Below, in pieces: positions 9,645 to 19,400 of a stretch of 64,000 bases of DNA. Source of the stretch: Zhihengliuella halotolerans (lineage in GTDB: Bacteria > Actinomycetota > Actinomycetes > Actinomycetales > Micrococcaceae); assembly GCF_004217565.1 (NCBI RefSeq), contig NZ_SHLA01000001.1, positions 1,488,001-1,552,000 of the forward strand, in the 5' to 3' direction. Both the position numbers and the translations under genes were made by a program. The stretch's first letter is position 1. Each line of letters begins with the position of its first letter. The notes under the pieces are model-generated. The model saw nothing but the letters and a program-made list of their open reading frames with translations, made no database searches and had not been told where the DNA came from.

Positions 9645-9676
9645 CGACGCCGGCACCCGATCGGGCGCCGGCGTCG
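9645..9676. terminator. bidirectional terminator between parA-like gene and merR
   Basis: 10-bp arms CGACGCCGGC and GCCGGCGTCG enclose a second small palindrome CCCGATCGGG. It lies between two converging genes (stops at 9597 and 9702), followed by CGTTGTGTCT on the plus strand. Confidence 0.75.
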
Positions 9677-9701
9677 CGTTGTGTCTGATGGAGTGCAGCG
9701 G

Positions 9702-10298
9702 CTAGCTGGCGGTCGCTTTCTTAGCTGCGCGGCGACGGCTCAGCTCGTCTTCGGGAAAACTCTCCTCCGCGGCGGCGTGCTCGCTCGGCAGCTCGGAGAG
9801 GCTGCCCTCCACCTCGCGCCAGACGCGGCCGACGGCGATGCCGAAGACACCCTGGCCGCCCTGGACCAGATCGATGACCTCGTCTGCGGACGTGCACTCG
9901 TAGACGGAGGCGCCGTCGGACATGAGGGTGATCTGGGCGAGATCCTCGACGCCACGCTCACGGAGATGGCCCACGGCGGTGCGGATCTGCTGAAGTGACA
10001 CGCCCGTGTCGAGTAGACGCTTGACGACCTTGAGCACGAGAATGTCACGGAAACTGTAGAGGCGCTGGCTGCCTGAGCCGTGCGCACCGCGTACCGCGGG
10101 TTCCACGAGGCCGGTGCGGGCCCAATAGTCCAGCTGGCGGTAGGTGATTCCTGCCGCCTTGCAGACGATCGGGCCACGGTAGCCCGCATCTTCGTCGAGA
10201 ACCGGGAGGTCCTCCGTGAACAGCAAGCCCTGGGCATGCCTGGCGGCCGTGGCAGCATGGCTGCCCGGCTCGGCGCGGTGATCGCTTGTCGGACTCAC
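9702..10298 (-). CDS. MerR-family transcriptional regulator (Rv1830-like)
   Basis: 198 residues with a winged-helix MerR DNA-binding segment in the middle (ITYRQLDYWARTGLVEP then SQRLYSFRDILVLKVVKRLL) and a helical C-terminus. There are no cysteines placed as in metal or redox sensors. Position next to the DUF151 nuclease, ftsR and garA matches Mycobacterium Rv1830 and Corynebacterium cg1633. The GTG start at 10298 is chosen because AAGGAGGG sits 6 nt before it; the frame is open upstream to a further ATG at 10316. A MerR-type palindrome lies about 150 nt upstream, so self-regulation is likely. Confidence 0.87.
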   Translation of the reverse strand: MSPTSDHRAEPGSHAATAARHAQGLLFTEDLPVLDEDAGYRGPIVCKAAGITYRQLDYWARTGLVEPAVRGAHGSGSQRLYSFRDILVLKVVKRLLDTGVSLQQIRTAVGHLRERGVEDLAQITLMSDGASVYECTSADEVIDLVQGGQGVFGIAVGRVWREVEGSLSELPSEHAAAEESFPEDELSRRRAAKKATAS

Positions 10299-10449
10299 GT
10301 GAACCCTCCTTGTCATGGCTCCCCGTGGGGAAGTGCTCGTGCAACACCGGCACAAAGGACGCCTCCATCCATTGTGCCGACGATTCGCCGCGCGAGGCAA
10401 TGAGAACCTTAGCTCCGACGCTACGGGGCGAGGGGGGTCCGGTCAATGA

Positions 10450-10469
10450 CCTTCAAGTTTAACTTGAGG
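10450..10469. promoter_or_regulatory. MerR-type operator
   Basis: The near-perfect palindrome CCTTCAAGTTTAACTTGAGG (15-bp exact core 10453-10467) lies between the DUF151 gene and the downstream merR gene. It closely resembles the CCTCAAG...CTTGAGG operators bound by MerR-family proteins such as SoxR. The local merR product, or FtsR, is the natural candidate ligand. Confidence 0.65.
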
Positions 10470-10487
10470 GCGTGTCGCGGCCGCCCA

Positions 10488-10976
10488 TCACTTGTCGAAG
10501 TCCTCTGGTTCGATGTCCGCCAGAAACTCCCGGAACTCCCGTACCTGCTCCTCGTTCTGCTCGCTGGGCTCCCCCGACTCGTCGCCGGAGACCAACACGC
10601 CAGCTTCCTCGACGACTTGTTCCGCGCAACGCAGCGGAGCCCCGGTACGCAGGGCCAACGCAACCGCGTCGGACGCCCGCGAATCCACTTCCGCACCATT
10701 GGACAGCACGATGCGGGCATAGAAGACGGCATCTTGGACGTCGACGATCTTGACCTCCGAGACCTCCTGCCCCGCTGCCTGAATGATTCCGACCATCAGA
10801 TCGTGAGTCATCGGCCGCGGGGTCGTGATCCCCTGCAGACTCATGGCGATCGCGGATGCCTCCGGCGCGCCGATCCAAATGGGCAGGTGCCGCTCGCCGT
10901 CGTGTTCCTTCAGGAGGATCAGCGGCTGGTTCGAGGGCAACTCGATACGTACCCCTACAACGTCGATGTCCATCAT
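10488..10976 (-). CDS. bifunctional nuclease family protein (DUF151)
   Basis: 162 residues with the DUF151/BFN fold signature: DVVGVRIELPSNQPLILLKE at the start, LPIWIGAPEASAIAM, and the SRASDAVALALR helix. Plant and bacterial members have been reported as DNases/RNases, but the bacterial function is poorly established. The C-terminus is acidic. GGGAGG precedes the doubled ATG at 10976/10973; the first is used. Gene order merR-DUF151-ftsR-garA equals Rv1830-Rv1829-Rv1828-Rv1827, so the identity is supported by both sequence and context. Confidence 0.88.
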   Translation of the reverse strand: MMDIDVVGVRIELPSNQPLILLKEHDGERHLPIWIGAPEASAIAMSLQGITTPRPMTHDLMVGIIQAAGQEVSEVKIVDVQDAVFYARIVLSNGAEVDSRASDAVALALRTGAPLRCAEQVVEEAGVLVSGDESGEPSEQNEEQVREFREFLADIEPEDFDK

Positions 10977-11052
10977 GCGTGCCTCCCTGCAGTCCGCCAG
11001 CGGCCATTGCCGCCGGCCCGGACCCGGAACGAGTCGTGCCGGTACTACAAGA

Positions 11053-11799
11053 CTAGTGATCCAGCTTCGAAATGGCACCCTGTACGAGGGCGGTGTGCAG
11101 CGCGAGGCACGCGTCACTGATCTCGCGGGCTGTTTCCGCGGCGTGGGCGCGCGACGACACGGTCTTGCGAGAGCTCACGGGCGCAATGGCACGCTCGACG
11201 AGCCCCAGTTCGCGATCGGCAGCCGTCCGGAAGGCCCGCAGGTGCCGCGGCTCGATGCCGAAGCCTGCCAGCTTCACTGCGGAGGCGACGACGCGGGCGC
11301 TGTGCTCATTGAATCGGTCTCCGTCGGATTCGATCAGGCCGAACGCCAACAGCTCCTCGACGAGCTCGTCACTGGCCCCGCTGCCCCCGATGAGCTCGGA
11401 GCGCGTCAGATCGCGGGTGTGGCCGGAGAGCTCCTGGGCGAGCTGCTCACTCACGCTGCGGGGGGCGAGTTTGAGCCCGCCGGGCAACTGCTCGGGGCGC
11501 TCGCCTCGATCGACCGCATCGAGATAGTCCTTGATGACCTTCAGCGGCAGGTACTGGTCTCGTTGGAGGGCCAGGATGAAGCGCAGCCGGTCGATATCGC
11601 CGGGAGTGTACTTGCGATAGCCGGCAGCGGTCCGCTGCGGGGTGATGAGGCCCTTTTCCTCGAGGAAGCGGATCTTGGACGCGGTGATCTGCGGGAAATC
11701 GTCCGAGAGCTCTGAGAGCACCTCGCCAATATTGAGCACCTGCGGGCGCACCGGCTCACCGGCGGTGGTTTGCCGGCGTGCGTTTGCGGATGAAACCAA
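11053..11799 (-). CDS. ftsR: MerR-family regulator FtsR
   Basis: 248 residues with the MerR winged helix near the N-terminus (ITASKIRFLEEKGLITPQ then GYRKYTPGDIDRLRFIL). It matches Corynebacterium FtsR and Mycobacterium Rv1828 in domain and in position immediately downstream of garA. In Corynebacterium FtsR activates ftsZ; that role here is by homology. The predicted start is TTG at 11799, with AGGA about 8 nt upstream. Only 20 nt separate it from garA, so the two are probably co-transcribed. Confidence 0.85.
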   Translation of the reverse strand: MVSSANARRQTTAGEPVRPQVLNIGEVLSELSDDFPQITASKIRFLEEKGLITPQRTAAGYRKYTPGDIDRLRFILALQRDQYLPLKVIKDYLDAVDRGERPEQLPGGLKLAPRSVSEQLAQELSGHTRDLTRSELIGGSGASDELVEELLAFGLIESDGDRFNEHSARVVASAVKLAGFGIEPRHLRAFRTAADRELGLVERAIAPVSSRKTVSSRAHAAETAREISDACLALHTALVQGAISKLDH

Positions 11800-11819
11800 C
11801 GTGGAAAGTCCTGTAGTCC

Positions 11820-12278
11820 CTAGGAGGCCTGCGCGCCTGCATAGAAGGTGAGTCGGAACTTTCCGATCCTCACCTCAGCGCCCGTGCGCAACGCAACGGC
11901 GTCGACGCGGTCGTGGTTGACGTAGGTCCCGTTCAGGCTTCCGGCGTCCGCGACGTCGAAGCCCGACTCCGTGCGGCGGAACTCCGCGTGCCGGCGCGAG
12001 ACGGTGACGTCGTCGAGGAAAATGTCGGCCTCCGGGTGACGGCCGGCGGTCGTGACTTCCTCGTCGAGCAGGAAACGCGCGCCGCGGTTGGGTCCATCGT
12101 GCGCGATGAGCAGAGCGGATCCACCGGGAAGTGCCGCAACGGCCTCGCGTTCCTCGGTCGACAGGGTGTGAGCGACCGCGGGGGCCTCCGGTGCTGGCGG
12201 CAGACTGATGTTGGTCGTCTCAGTCGCCCGCTCCGCCGGCGTCTGTGTCGACTCGCCCAGATCCTCGTGACCACCCAT
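11820..12278 (-). CDS. garA: FHA-domain regulator GarA/OdhI
   Basis: 152 residues. The C-terminal FHA domain has the phosphothreonine-binding set GRHPEADIFLDD, SRRH and GSLNGTYVN. The N-terminal tail carries ETT with Thr21 and Thr22, the same numbering as the PknG/PknB sites of mycobacterial GarA. Unphosphorylated GarA/OdhI inhibits 2-oxoglutarate dehydrogenase and adjusts glutamate dehydrogenase, coupling Ser/Thr kinases to the TCA cycle. ATG start with GAGGAGGAG just upstream. Mycobacterial garA follows gcvH; here a lipase gene is next instead. Confidence 0.93.
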   Translation of the reverse strand: MGGHEDLGESTQTPAERATETTNISLPPAPEAPAVAHTLSTEEREAVAALPGGSALLIAHDGPNRGARFLLDEEVTTAGRHPEADIFLDDVTVSRRHAEFRRTESGFDVADAGSLNGTYVNHDRVDAVALRTGAEVRIGKFRLTFYAGAQAS

Positions 12279-12487
12279 GGCGTCTCCTCCTCAATCACGC
12301 TGTAAAACCTCAGCTCAACGCGGCTACACTGCTCCGCGTCGACTGCCGGGTTTGCTTCTTCAAGCCTATCCCAAGTTAATCATGTCGTTATCACTTCGTG
12401 CACGCCACATCCTGAGAAAAAGCGTGAATTTCAAAGCCGCCGCCAGGCGTTGGGCTCGCAGGTCCCCCTCGATCCAGCGACAGCGGG

Positions 12488-13393
12488 CTAGTCCGACAGC
12501 CAGGACGCGAGGTGGTCGATGCCCTGCCCGAACGCCTGCTCTGCCGGCCGGTTCATGAATCCATGCCTCGTTCCGGCAACGACTTCATAACGTACGCCGG
12601 TCCCCGCAGCCCGCAGTTCGTCGGCGAAGGCCGCGCCGGAAGCGCGAAGCGCGTCGTGATCGGCGTCGAGCACAAGCGTGCGCGGGAATCCGGCGAGGTC
12701 GTGCCCGCCCGGGAACGCGTAGGCCTCACCGAGGGCCGCGTCTCCGCCAGCGTAGTTGCGATTCATCAGGTGCACTCGCGTTGCCGTGAACTGGCCCTCG
12801 GCCCACGGGCCGAGCAGCGCAGCGCGGAGGTCCTCCGGAATGGGCGGCAAGGCCGCGTGGACTGTCGGGTAGACGAGCGCGAGCCCGTTCGGGGCCGGCC
12901 CACTGCCGCGCAGCATGGACCACGTGGCTGCCGCGGCGAGGCACGCGCCAGCACTCGCCCCGCCGATCGCCACCGGGCGCCCGAGCTCGTTGCGCACGTG
13001 GCGGTAGGCGTCGACGACGTCGTCGACGGGTATCGGGTAGCGCACGGCGTCCGGGCTCGCCGCGTCACCACCCTCCCACTCGGGGGCGAGTCGGTAATCG
13101 ATCGCGACGACGTCGTTACCGCGGGAGGCCACTGCGGCGGCCACCGCGTGCGACTCGAGCTGATCCAGCCCGCCATGGCAAAAGGCGCCGCCGTGCGCCC
13201 AGACGAGTGCGCTCCCGGCGTTGCCGAAGGCGCGCCCGGCGTTGCCGAAGGCGCGCCCGGCGGGATTGTACGTGCGGATCGGGATCTCGCCGTGGCGCCC
13301 GGCAACGACGCCGTCGCGCACCTGGACCTTCCCGGTCAGGCGCGCGACGGCGTCCTCTTCCCGCGTGCGTTCGGCGGCTGCCGCTTCCGTCAT
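12488..13393 (-). CDS. alpha/beta-hydrolase fold-3 esterase (HSL family)
   Basis: 301 residues, cytoplasmic. The oxyanion-hole motif HGGAF begins at 67, the nucleophile is Ser147 in GGASAG, and Asp247 and His277 complete the probable triad. These are hallmarks of hormone-sensitive-lipase-type esterases acting on short acyl esters. Just before HGGAF a 7-residue unit GRAFGNA is repeated in tandem, encoded by an exact 21-bp duplication, lengthening the loop leading into the active site. ATG start with AGGAG. It stands alone between garA and the amylopullulanase gene. Confidence 0.88.
   Translation of the reverse strand: MTEAAAAERTREEDAVARLTGKVQVRDGVVAGRHGEIPIRTYNPAGRAFGNAGRAFGNAGSALVWAHGGAFCHGGLDQLESHAVAAAVASRGNDVVAIDYRLAPEWEGGDAASPDAVRYPIPVDDVVDAYRHVRNELGRPVAIGGASAGACLAAAATWSMLRGSGPAPNGLALVYPTVHAALPPIPEDLRAALLGPWAEGQFTATRVHLMNRNYAGGDAALGEAYAFPGGHDLAGFPRTLVLDADHDALRASGAAFADELRAAGTGVRYEVVAGTRHGFMNRPAEQAFGQGIDHLASWLSD
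13219..13260. repeat. 21-bp tandem duplication inside the esterase gene
   Basis: Two exact 21-bp copies (13219-13239 and 13240-13260), in frame, encode GRAFGNA twice. Flanking bases show the remains of further partial units on the left. The length is a multiple of three, so the frame is kept. Confidence 0.95.
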
Positions 13394-13479
13394 CTCGGTC
13401 TCCTGTGGCTCGGCTCACGTCGAGTCGAATCTACTGGATCCCTGCCGCGGCGCGAACCCGGCTGCGACTCAACGGCGGT

Positions 13480-16400
13480 TCAGCCCTTGCTGCGCCGTGC
13501 CGCGTGGTATGCCGAAAGGCCCGCACCGGCGAGCAGGAGCAGGGCTCCGGCCGCGCCCAGCGCGATCAACCACCCGGGTGCCCCCGTGTCCGCGAGGTGC
13601 CCCGGTCCGGCGGTGCTCTGCTCGCCGGTGTGCGCGACAGGTTCGAGAGATGCCGCCGGCCCCTCCTCTGCCCCGCCCTGCCCGGCCGGGTCGGCCGACG
13701 GGGCTGGATCCGGTACGACCTCGGACTCGGCGGGTCCCTGCTGCTCAACCAGGACGACGGCGGTGCGCGCCGGGATGGTGAGCGTTCCGGTCTCCGCGTC
13801 CCACGTCGTCGACCTGACGACGTCGTCCGCCCCGTCGGCGAGCGCCTGGGCGAGTTCGTACTCGCGCCCGGCGAGCGCGTCGACTCTCTGGGCGCTCTCC
13901 TCTGGGGAGGCGTTGAAGGCGACCAGCGCTCCGGCCAAGCTGGGGTCGGTGTCCGGGCCGAGGAGGTCGTCGACATGCATGAGGACGATGCCCGGCGTCG
14001 CGTCGGGCCCGCTCAGCGGGAAGGAGACCTTCTCGCGGATGAGGTCAGCGGAGCCCAGCCGCAGCAGGCCGACTTCCTCGCGGGTGCGCAGCAGATCGAG
14101 CGCGGCGGCCTCGGCGGCCGCCATCGCGTCGGCATCGGGCTTGAGCGCCGGATCTTCGAGCAGGGGCGCCATCGAGTCCCACTTCTCCTCATTGTCGGCC
14201 GCAGGCGGCAGACCGGAGCCGAACGTGTTCTGCTGCCCGGTCCAGTCGATGCGGTTGAACCAGTCGCCGGAGTCGTAGCTGTTGCGGTCCAGGGACTTCG
14301 AGCGCAGCAGCTCGGTGCCGGCGTGCCAGAAGGGGACGGCCTGGGAGTACATCACGGTTGCCTGGGCGAGCGTGTTCATGCGCGCACGGTCGGCCATGGT
14401 GGTCTCCCGCGGGAGCTTGAACACGGTGAGGTCGTAGAGGGTCTCGTTGTCGTGGGCGTCCACGTAGTTCACCACCTCCCCCGGTTCTGACGCGTACCCG
14501 GCCGGGGACCCGCGGTAGTCGATCTCGTCGCCGCGTCGGATCTCGCCGTCGGAGGTGAACAGCTCGAAGTCGCCGAGGTTGCCCGCCAGGCCGAGGCGGA
14601 CCAGGTCGGCTTCGTGTCCGAGGTCGGCCAGGGCTTGGGCGTCGGTGCCGTTGACGTCGTACCCGTTGGGGTCCGTGCCGAGTCCGGTGCCGAATCCCTG
14701 TCTGAACGTCGACGAGGAGTCGACGGGGCTGCCGCCGTGCACCGCGTCGCGCAGCCGGTCGTTGAACGTGCCGATGCCGGTTCCGTCCAGCTGTCCCTGC
14801 GTGGCCTGCTGGAAGCGGGTGTTGTCGGCGACCTCGCCGAAGTTCCAACCTTCGCCGTACAGGTAGACCGACCTGCCGTCGACGCCGTCGTCATCGAGAG
14901 TGAGCTCATCGAGCGCGGCCCGGACGGCCTCCATGTTGGCGCGGGAGTGGTGGCCCATCAGGTCGAAGCGGAAGCCGTCAACCTTGTACCCCTTCGCCCA
15001 GAGGAGAACAGCGTCAACCATGAGTTTCTCGGCGGCGGCGTGTTCGGTGGCGATGTTCTGGCAGCACGTCGACGTCTCGACCTTCCCGGCTGCATCGAGC
15101 CGGTGGTAGTAGCCGGGGACAATCCGATCGAGCACGCTCTTCTCTGCCTGGCCGGAAGCTGCGGTGTGGTTGAAGACCTGGTCGAGCACGACCTCGAGCC
15201 CCATCGAGTGCAATGAGCCGACCATGGTGCGGAACTCTTCGACGCGGCCGGCCCCGTGCGGGTCCGCCGCGTAGGAGCCTTCGGGCGCCATGAAGTGGTA
15301 CGGGTCGTACCCCCAGTTGAAGCCGTCGCCGCTGGCGATCGCCGCGATGCAGGCCTGCTGCTCGCTCGAGGCCGGGCCGAAGGACTCCAGGTCGCAGTCC
15401 GGCACCGCTTGCTGGTCGCGGTCCTCTTCGATGGTCGCGATGTCGAAGCTGGGCAGCAGGTGGACCGTGGAGAGGCCGGCGTCGGCGAGCTTCTTCAGAT
15501 GGGCTGTGCCGTCGCTCTCGGCAGCGAACGCCCCGTACGTTCCGCGCAGGTCCTCGTCGAGACTCGTGTCCCCGATCGAGAAGTCGCGGACGTGCAGCTC
15601 GTAGATGGCGCGGTCCACGTCGTTCTCGATCGGCTCGGCACGGGACGTGCGCCACTGCTTGGGCTGGTGGTGCGGGTTCTCGAGGCTGACGGCCACCGAA
15701 TGGGTCGAGTTGGTGGTCAGGGCGACCGAATAGGGGTCGGTGACGATGTTGGTCTCGAACGTTCCGGTCTCGGGCACGAAGACCCGGACCTCCCACTGAT
15801 AGCGGGAACCGTACATCTGCGGCTTGCCCCTGACCTCCCAGACGCCGCTCGCGGCGTCGTAGTCGGCCTTGTGCCGGGCGGGGTCGCCGCCATCACCCAA
15901 GACGAGCAGCGTGGCGGTCTGGGCCGTCGGTGCCCACAACCGGAAGGACGGGCGTTTGCCCGTGAAGACGGCGCCGAGCTCGACGCCGGCGAGCGCGTCC
16001 GCGTACAGGTCGTCGATCGCTCCGGGCGCCTGGATGCCCGTGTAGGCCGTCAACGCGCCCTCGTCGTCGTACCGGGCCAGGGCGAGCTGGGAGCGCAGGG
16101 CCGCGGCGACGTCGTCGCGCGCGAGCTCGACGCGCAGCGCGCGGTGGTCCGCCAGGTGCGGGAAGGCCTCGCGCTGGGACTCGCTCAACCCGCCGTCGAC
16201 CGTGGCGAGCTCCACCGGTTCGGCGCCGTGGACGGTGTCGCCGTCGATCTCGAGCCCGGCGTCCGCCGCTGCGTAGAGAGCGTACCGCTCCCCTGTGCCG
16301 AGGTCGGCTGGAACGGCGAGCGTCTCCGCATCGATCCAGTGGGCTCGCGCCTCGCCGACGCCGGCCGCTCCCTGTTCGGCGGCCGCGACCTCGAGCGTGT

Positions 16401-19400
16401 TGGTGTCCAGGGTGTACCGGAAGGACACGGGTTCGCCGGCGGTCGCGGAGAAAGCGTAGTTCTCGCCGCCGGGGACGCCGTCCACCCCGTAGTTCTCATC
16501 CCACGAGAGGCCGTGGGCGACCTTGACCTCATAGGATCCGGCCGGCAGGGCGTCAGTCGTGAACTCGTAGACGCCGTCTCCGTCGCCGTCGTGCATGAGC
16601 GTGCCGAGGCACTCCGGCGCCCAGTCGGACTCGCAGCCGAGCTCGTCCTGCAGGGATCCCGGAAGCGTGACGATGGGACCGTCGGCGTCGGACTGGACGA
16701 TGTTGTTGCGCGGGTCGAAGTAGAAGTTCACGTCGCCGCCGTCGTGCGCGTACCGGAGGTTGGCTCCGCCGGCGACGCCGTTGGCCCCGTAGTTGACATC
16801 CCAGCTGCCGTTGATGGCCGCTTTGTACTCGTAGTCGCCGGCGGGGATGTCGAATGCTGCAGCGTAGACGCCGGCGCTGGCCTCCGCGAGGCGCGCGGAC
16901 TCGCACGCGGGATCCCAGTCGCCGGCGCAGTTCATCTCCGAGTTGTGGCTGCCGGGCACGGTCACCATGTCGATGTCGGTCGCCGGGCCCTCGGCAGGAT
17001 TGTTTCCGGAGACGTCGTTGCCGACGGAGGCGTACGTGGAGGCGGCGTAGCGCTCGCCGTCCGCGTTGGTCGCCACCGCGCGGTATTCGACGAGCGTACC
17101 TTCGGCGAGATCGCCGACGTCGTGGAAGACGCGCGGTGTGGTGTCCTCGGCGACCCCGAGCGGAGCCCAGTCGTCGGCCCCGGCCACGCGCCAGGCGAAG
17201 CTGGTCTCCGCCCAGGCGGCCGCGCCCAGTTCGGCCGAGACGGCGGCGAGACCCTCGAGCCCTGCCCCCGGCGCGGGCGCCGCGAGGTCGAGTTCGAGTT
17301 CCGGGGCGTCGACCTTCCGGTCGGCTTTGAGGACGACGGCGGAGAGCGCCGGCACGGTCAGACTCGCTTGTCCGGTGCCGTCGGTCGCCAGGGCCGATTC
17401 GGTCCCGTAGACGGGGGTGTACTCGGCGTCGGCGGTCAGAGTCTGCACGTCGACGCTCTGCTCGGTGGCCGCGTTATTCAGGGCCACGACGTATTCGGTC
17501 TTCTCGTCCCGGGCGACGCGCGATAGCGCGTACACGCCCGGACCGTCCTGCGCGAACAGCTCGACCTGAGCGCCATCCGTGAGCGCCGGATGAGCCGACC
17601 GCAACGCGGACAGCTTCTCGATGTGCGCGTACAGCCGGGCGTCGGTGTCGAAGCGGTCGACGGAGCCGGCGTTCTCCCCGGTGATCAGAGGCTGGTCCCG
17701 GTACTCGGCGACCTCCGTCGCGAAGAGGGACTGCCGGGCGTCCTTGTCGCCGCCGGCCCCGGCGAAGCCCTGCTCATCGCCGTAGTAGACCACCGGCTGC
17801 CCGCGGGTGAGGAACATCAGCTCGTGCGCCAATTCGTCACGTTTGAGCGCGTCGCCCTGGTTCTGCAGGAAGTGCCCGATGCGGCCCATGTCGTGGTTCC
17901 CGAGGAACGTCGGAAGCGCGCTCGCCGACGAGCCGGGCGTGGTGTAGTAGTCGTCGCCGGCGTAGAGGTTCGCGAGCGCCTTGGCCGAGTTGCCGCCCGC
18001 ATAGCCTGAGGCAGCTGACTGGAAGGTGAAGTCGAGCACCGAGTTCATGTCGGAGTCCCGCACGTACGGCGAGAGTTTCTTCGGGTCAGCGTCGTAGACC
18101 TCGCCGAACATGAAGAACTCGTCCCGCCCGTTCGCGTGGGCGTAGTCCAGGACTTCCCGGCTCCACTGCTCCCAGAACTCGAAGTTCACGTGTTTAGCGG
18201 TGTCGATGCGGAACCCGTCGATGCCCAGGTCCACCCAGTCCTGGTAGACGTCGACGAAACCGTCGACGACGTCGGGGTGCTCGGTCATCAGGTCGTCGAG
18301 ACCGACGAAGTCGCCGTGCGTGACGGACTCGCCCTCCCACGTCGAGTCGCCCCGGTTGTGGTAGAGCGTGACGTCATTGAGCCATTCGGGGACCTTGACG
18401 TCGGCGTCGCGGGCCGTCGGCGTGTACGGGAAGGACGTGGCCGCGTCCAGCTCCGGGAATGTTCCCGTGCCGGCGTAGTCGCCCGGGTCGAACGGGTTGC
18501 CGTCGGCGTCGCGGTAGGGGCTCGTCGCCTGGTCGACGTAGTCGTAGACCCCCTCCTCGTAGTCGATGATGTCGGCGGTGTGATTGGTGATGATGTCGAA
18601 GTAGACCTTGATGTCGCGCTCGTGGGCGTCGGCGATCAGCGCCGACAGTTCCTCGTTGGTGCCCAGGTGCGGGTCGATCTGAGTGAAGTCGGTGACCCAG
18701 TAACCGTGGTAGCCGGCACTCGCGTCCTCCCCGGCTCCCTGGACGGGCTGGTTCTTGAAGCTCGGCGTGAGCCAGATCGCGCTGGTGCCCAGGCCCTCGA
18801 TGTAGTCGAGCTTCGAGTGCAGGCCGGCGATGTCGCCGCCGTGGAAGAAGCCCTTGTCCGCGGGGTCGAACCCGCTCTCGAGCCGGTCGCTGCCGAGGCC
18901 GGCGTCGTCGTTGTCCGGGTCGCCGTTGGCGAAGCGATCGGTCATGACGAAGTAGAACTGTTCGGCGGAGCCCGGCTGCCGGACCGGGGCGGCGGCGAGC
19001 GCGGCGTCGTCCTCGGCGTACCCCTGGCGCAGGCCCAGGGGCACGAGGGAGGTGCGGTGGGTGGCGTCGTCGTACGTGAACCGCAGAGTGGTCTCCCCCG
19101 CAATGGTCAGCGGGATGTTCTCCTCCCCGCCGTCGAGCCCGTACGCCTCGTCCCAGGACCCGTCGAGCGCGACCTTGTACTCGTAGGCGCCCGCGGGCAG
19201 CGTCAGCTCGGCGCTGTAGACCCCGGCCTCGGACGTCGAGTCCAGTTCGGTGGCCTCGCATGCGGGCTGCCAGTCCTCAGCGCAGCCCAGCTCATCCTGC
19301 AGCGAGCCGACAAGCGTCACCGTGCGCTCCTCGGCGCCGGCGGGCGCCCCCACGCCTGTGCCGAGAGCCCCCAGCGCGACGGCGGGTGCAAGCGCGAACG

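Noticed and set aside
12279-12487. Small protein gene in the gap between garA and the esterase
   Set aside because: A 93-codon plus-strand frame exists but starts inside garA, has no ribosome site and overlaps the esterase gene antisense.
15256-17526. 756-codon open frame opposite the amylopullulanase gene
   Set aside because: Shadow frame caused by GC-rich codons; no recognisable motif, while the minus-strand frame has two complete catalytic sets.
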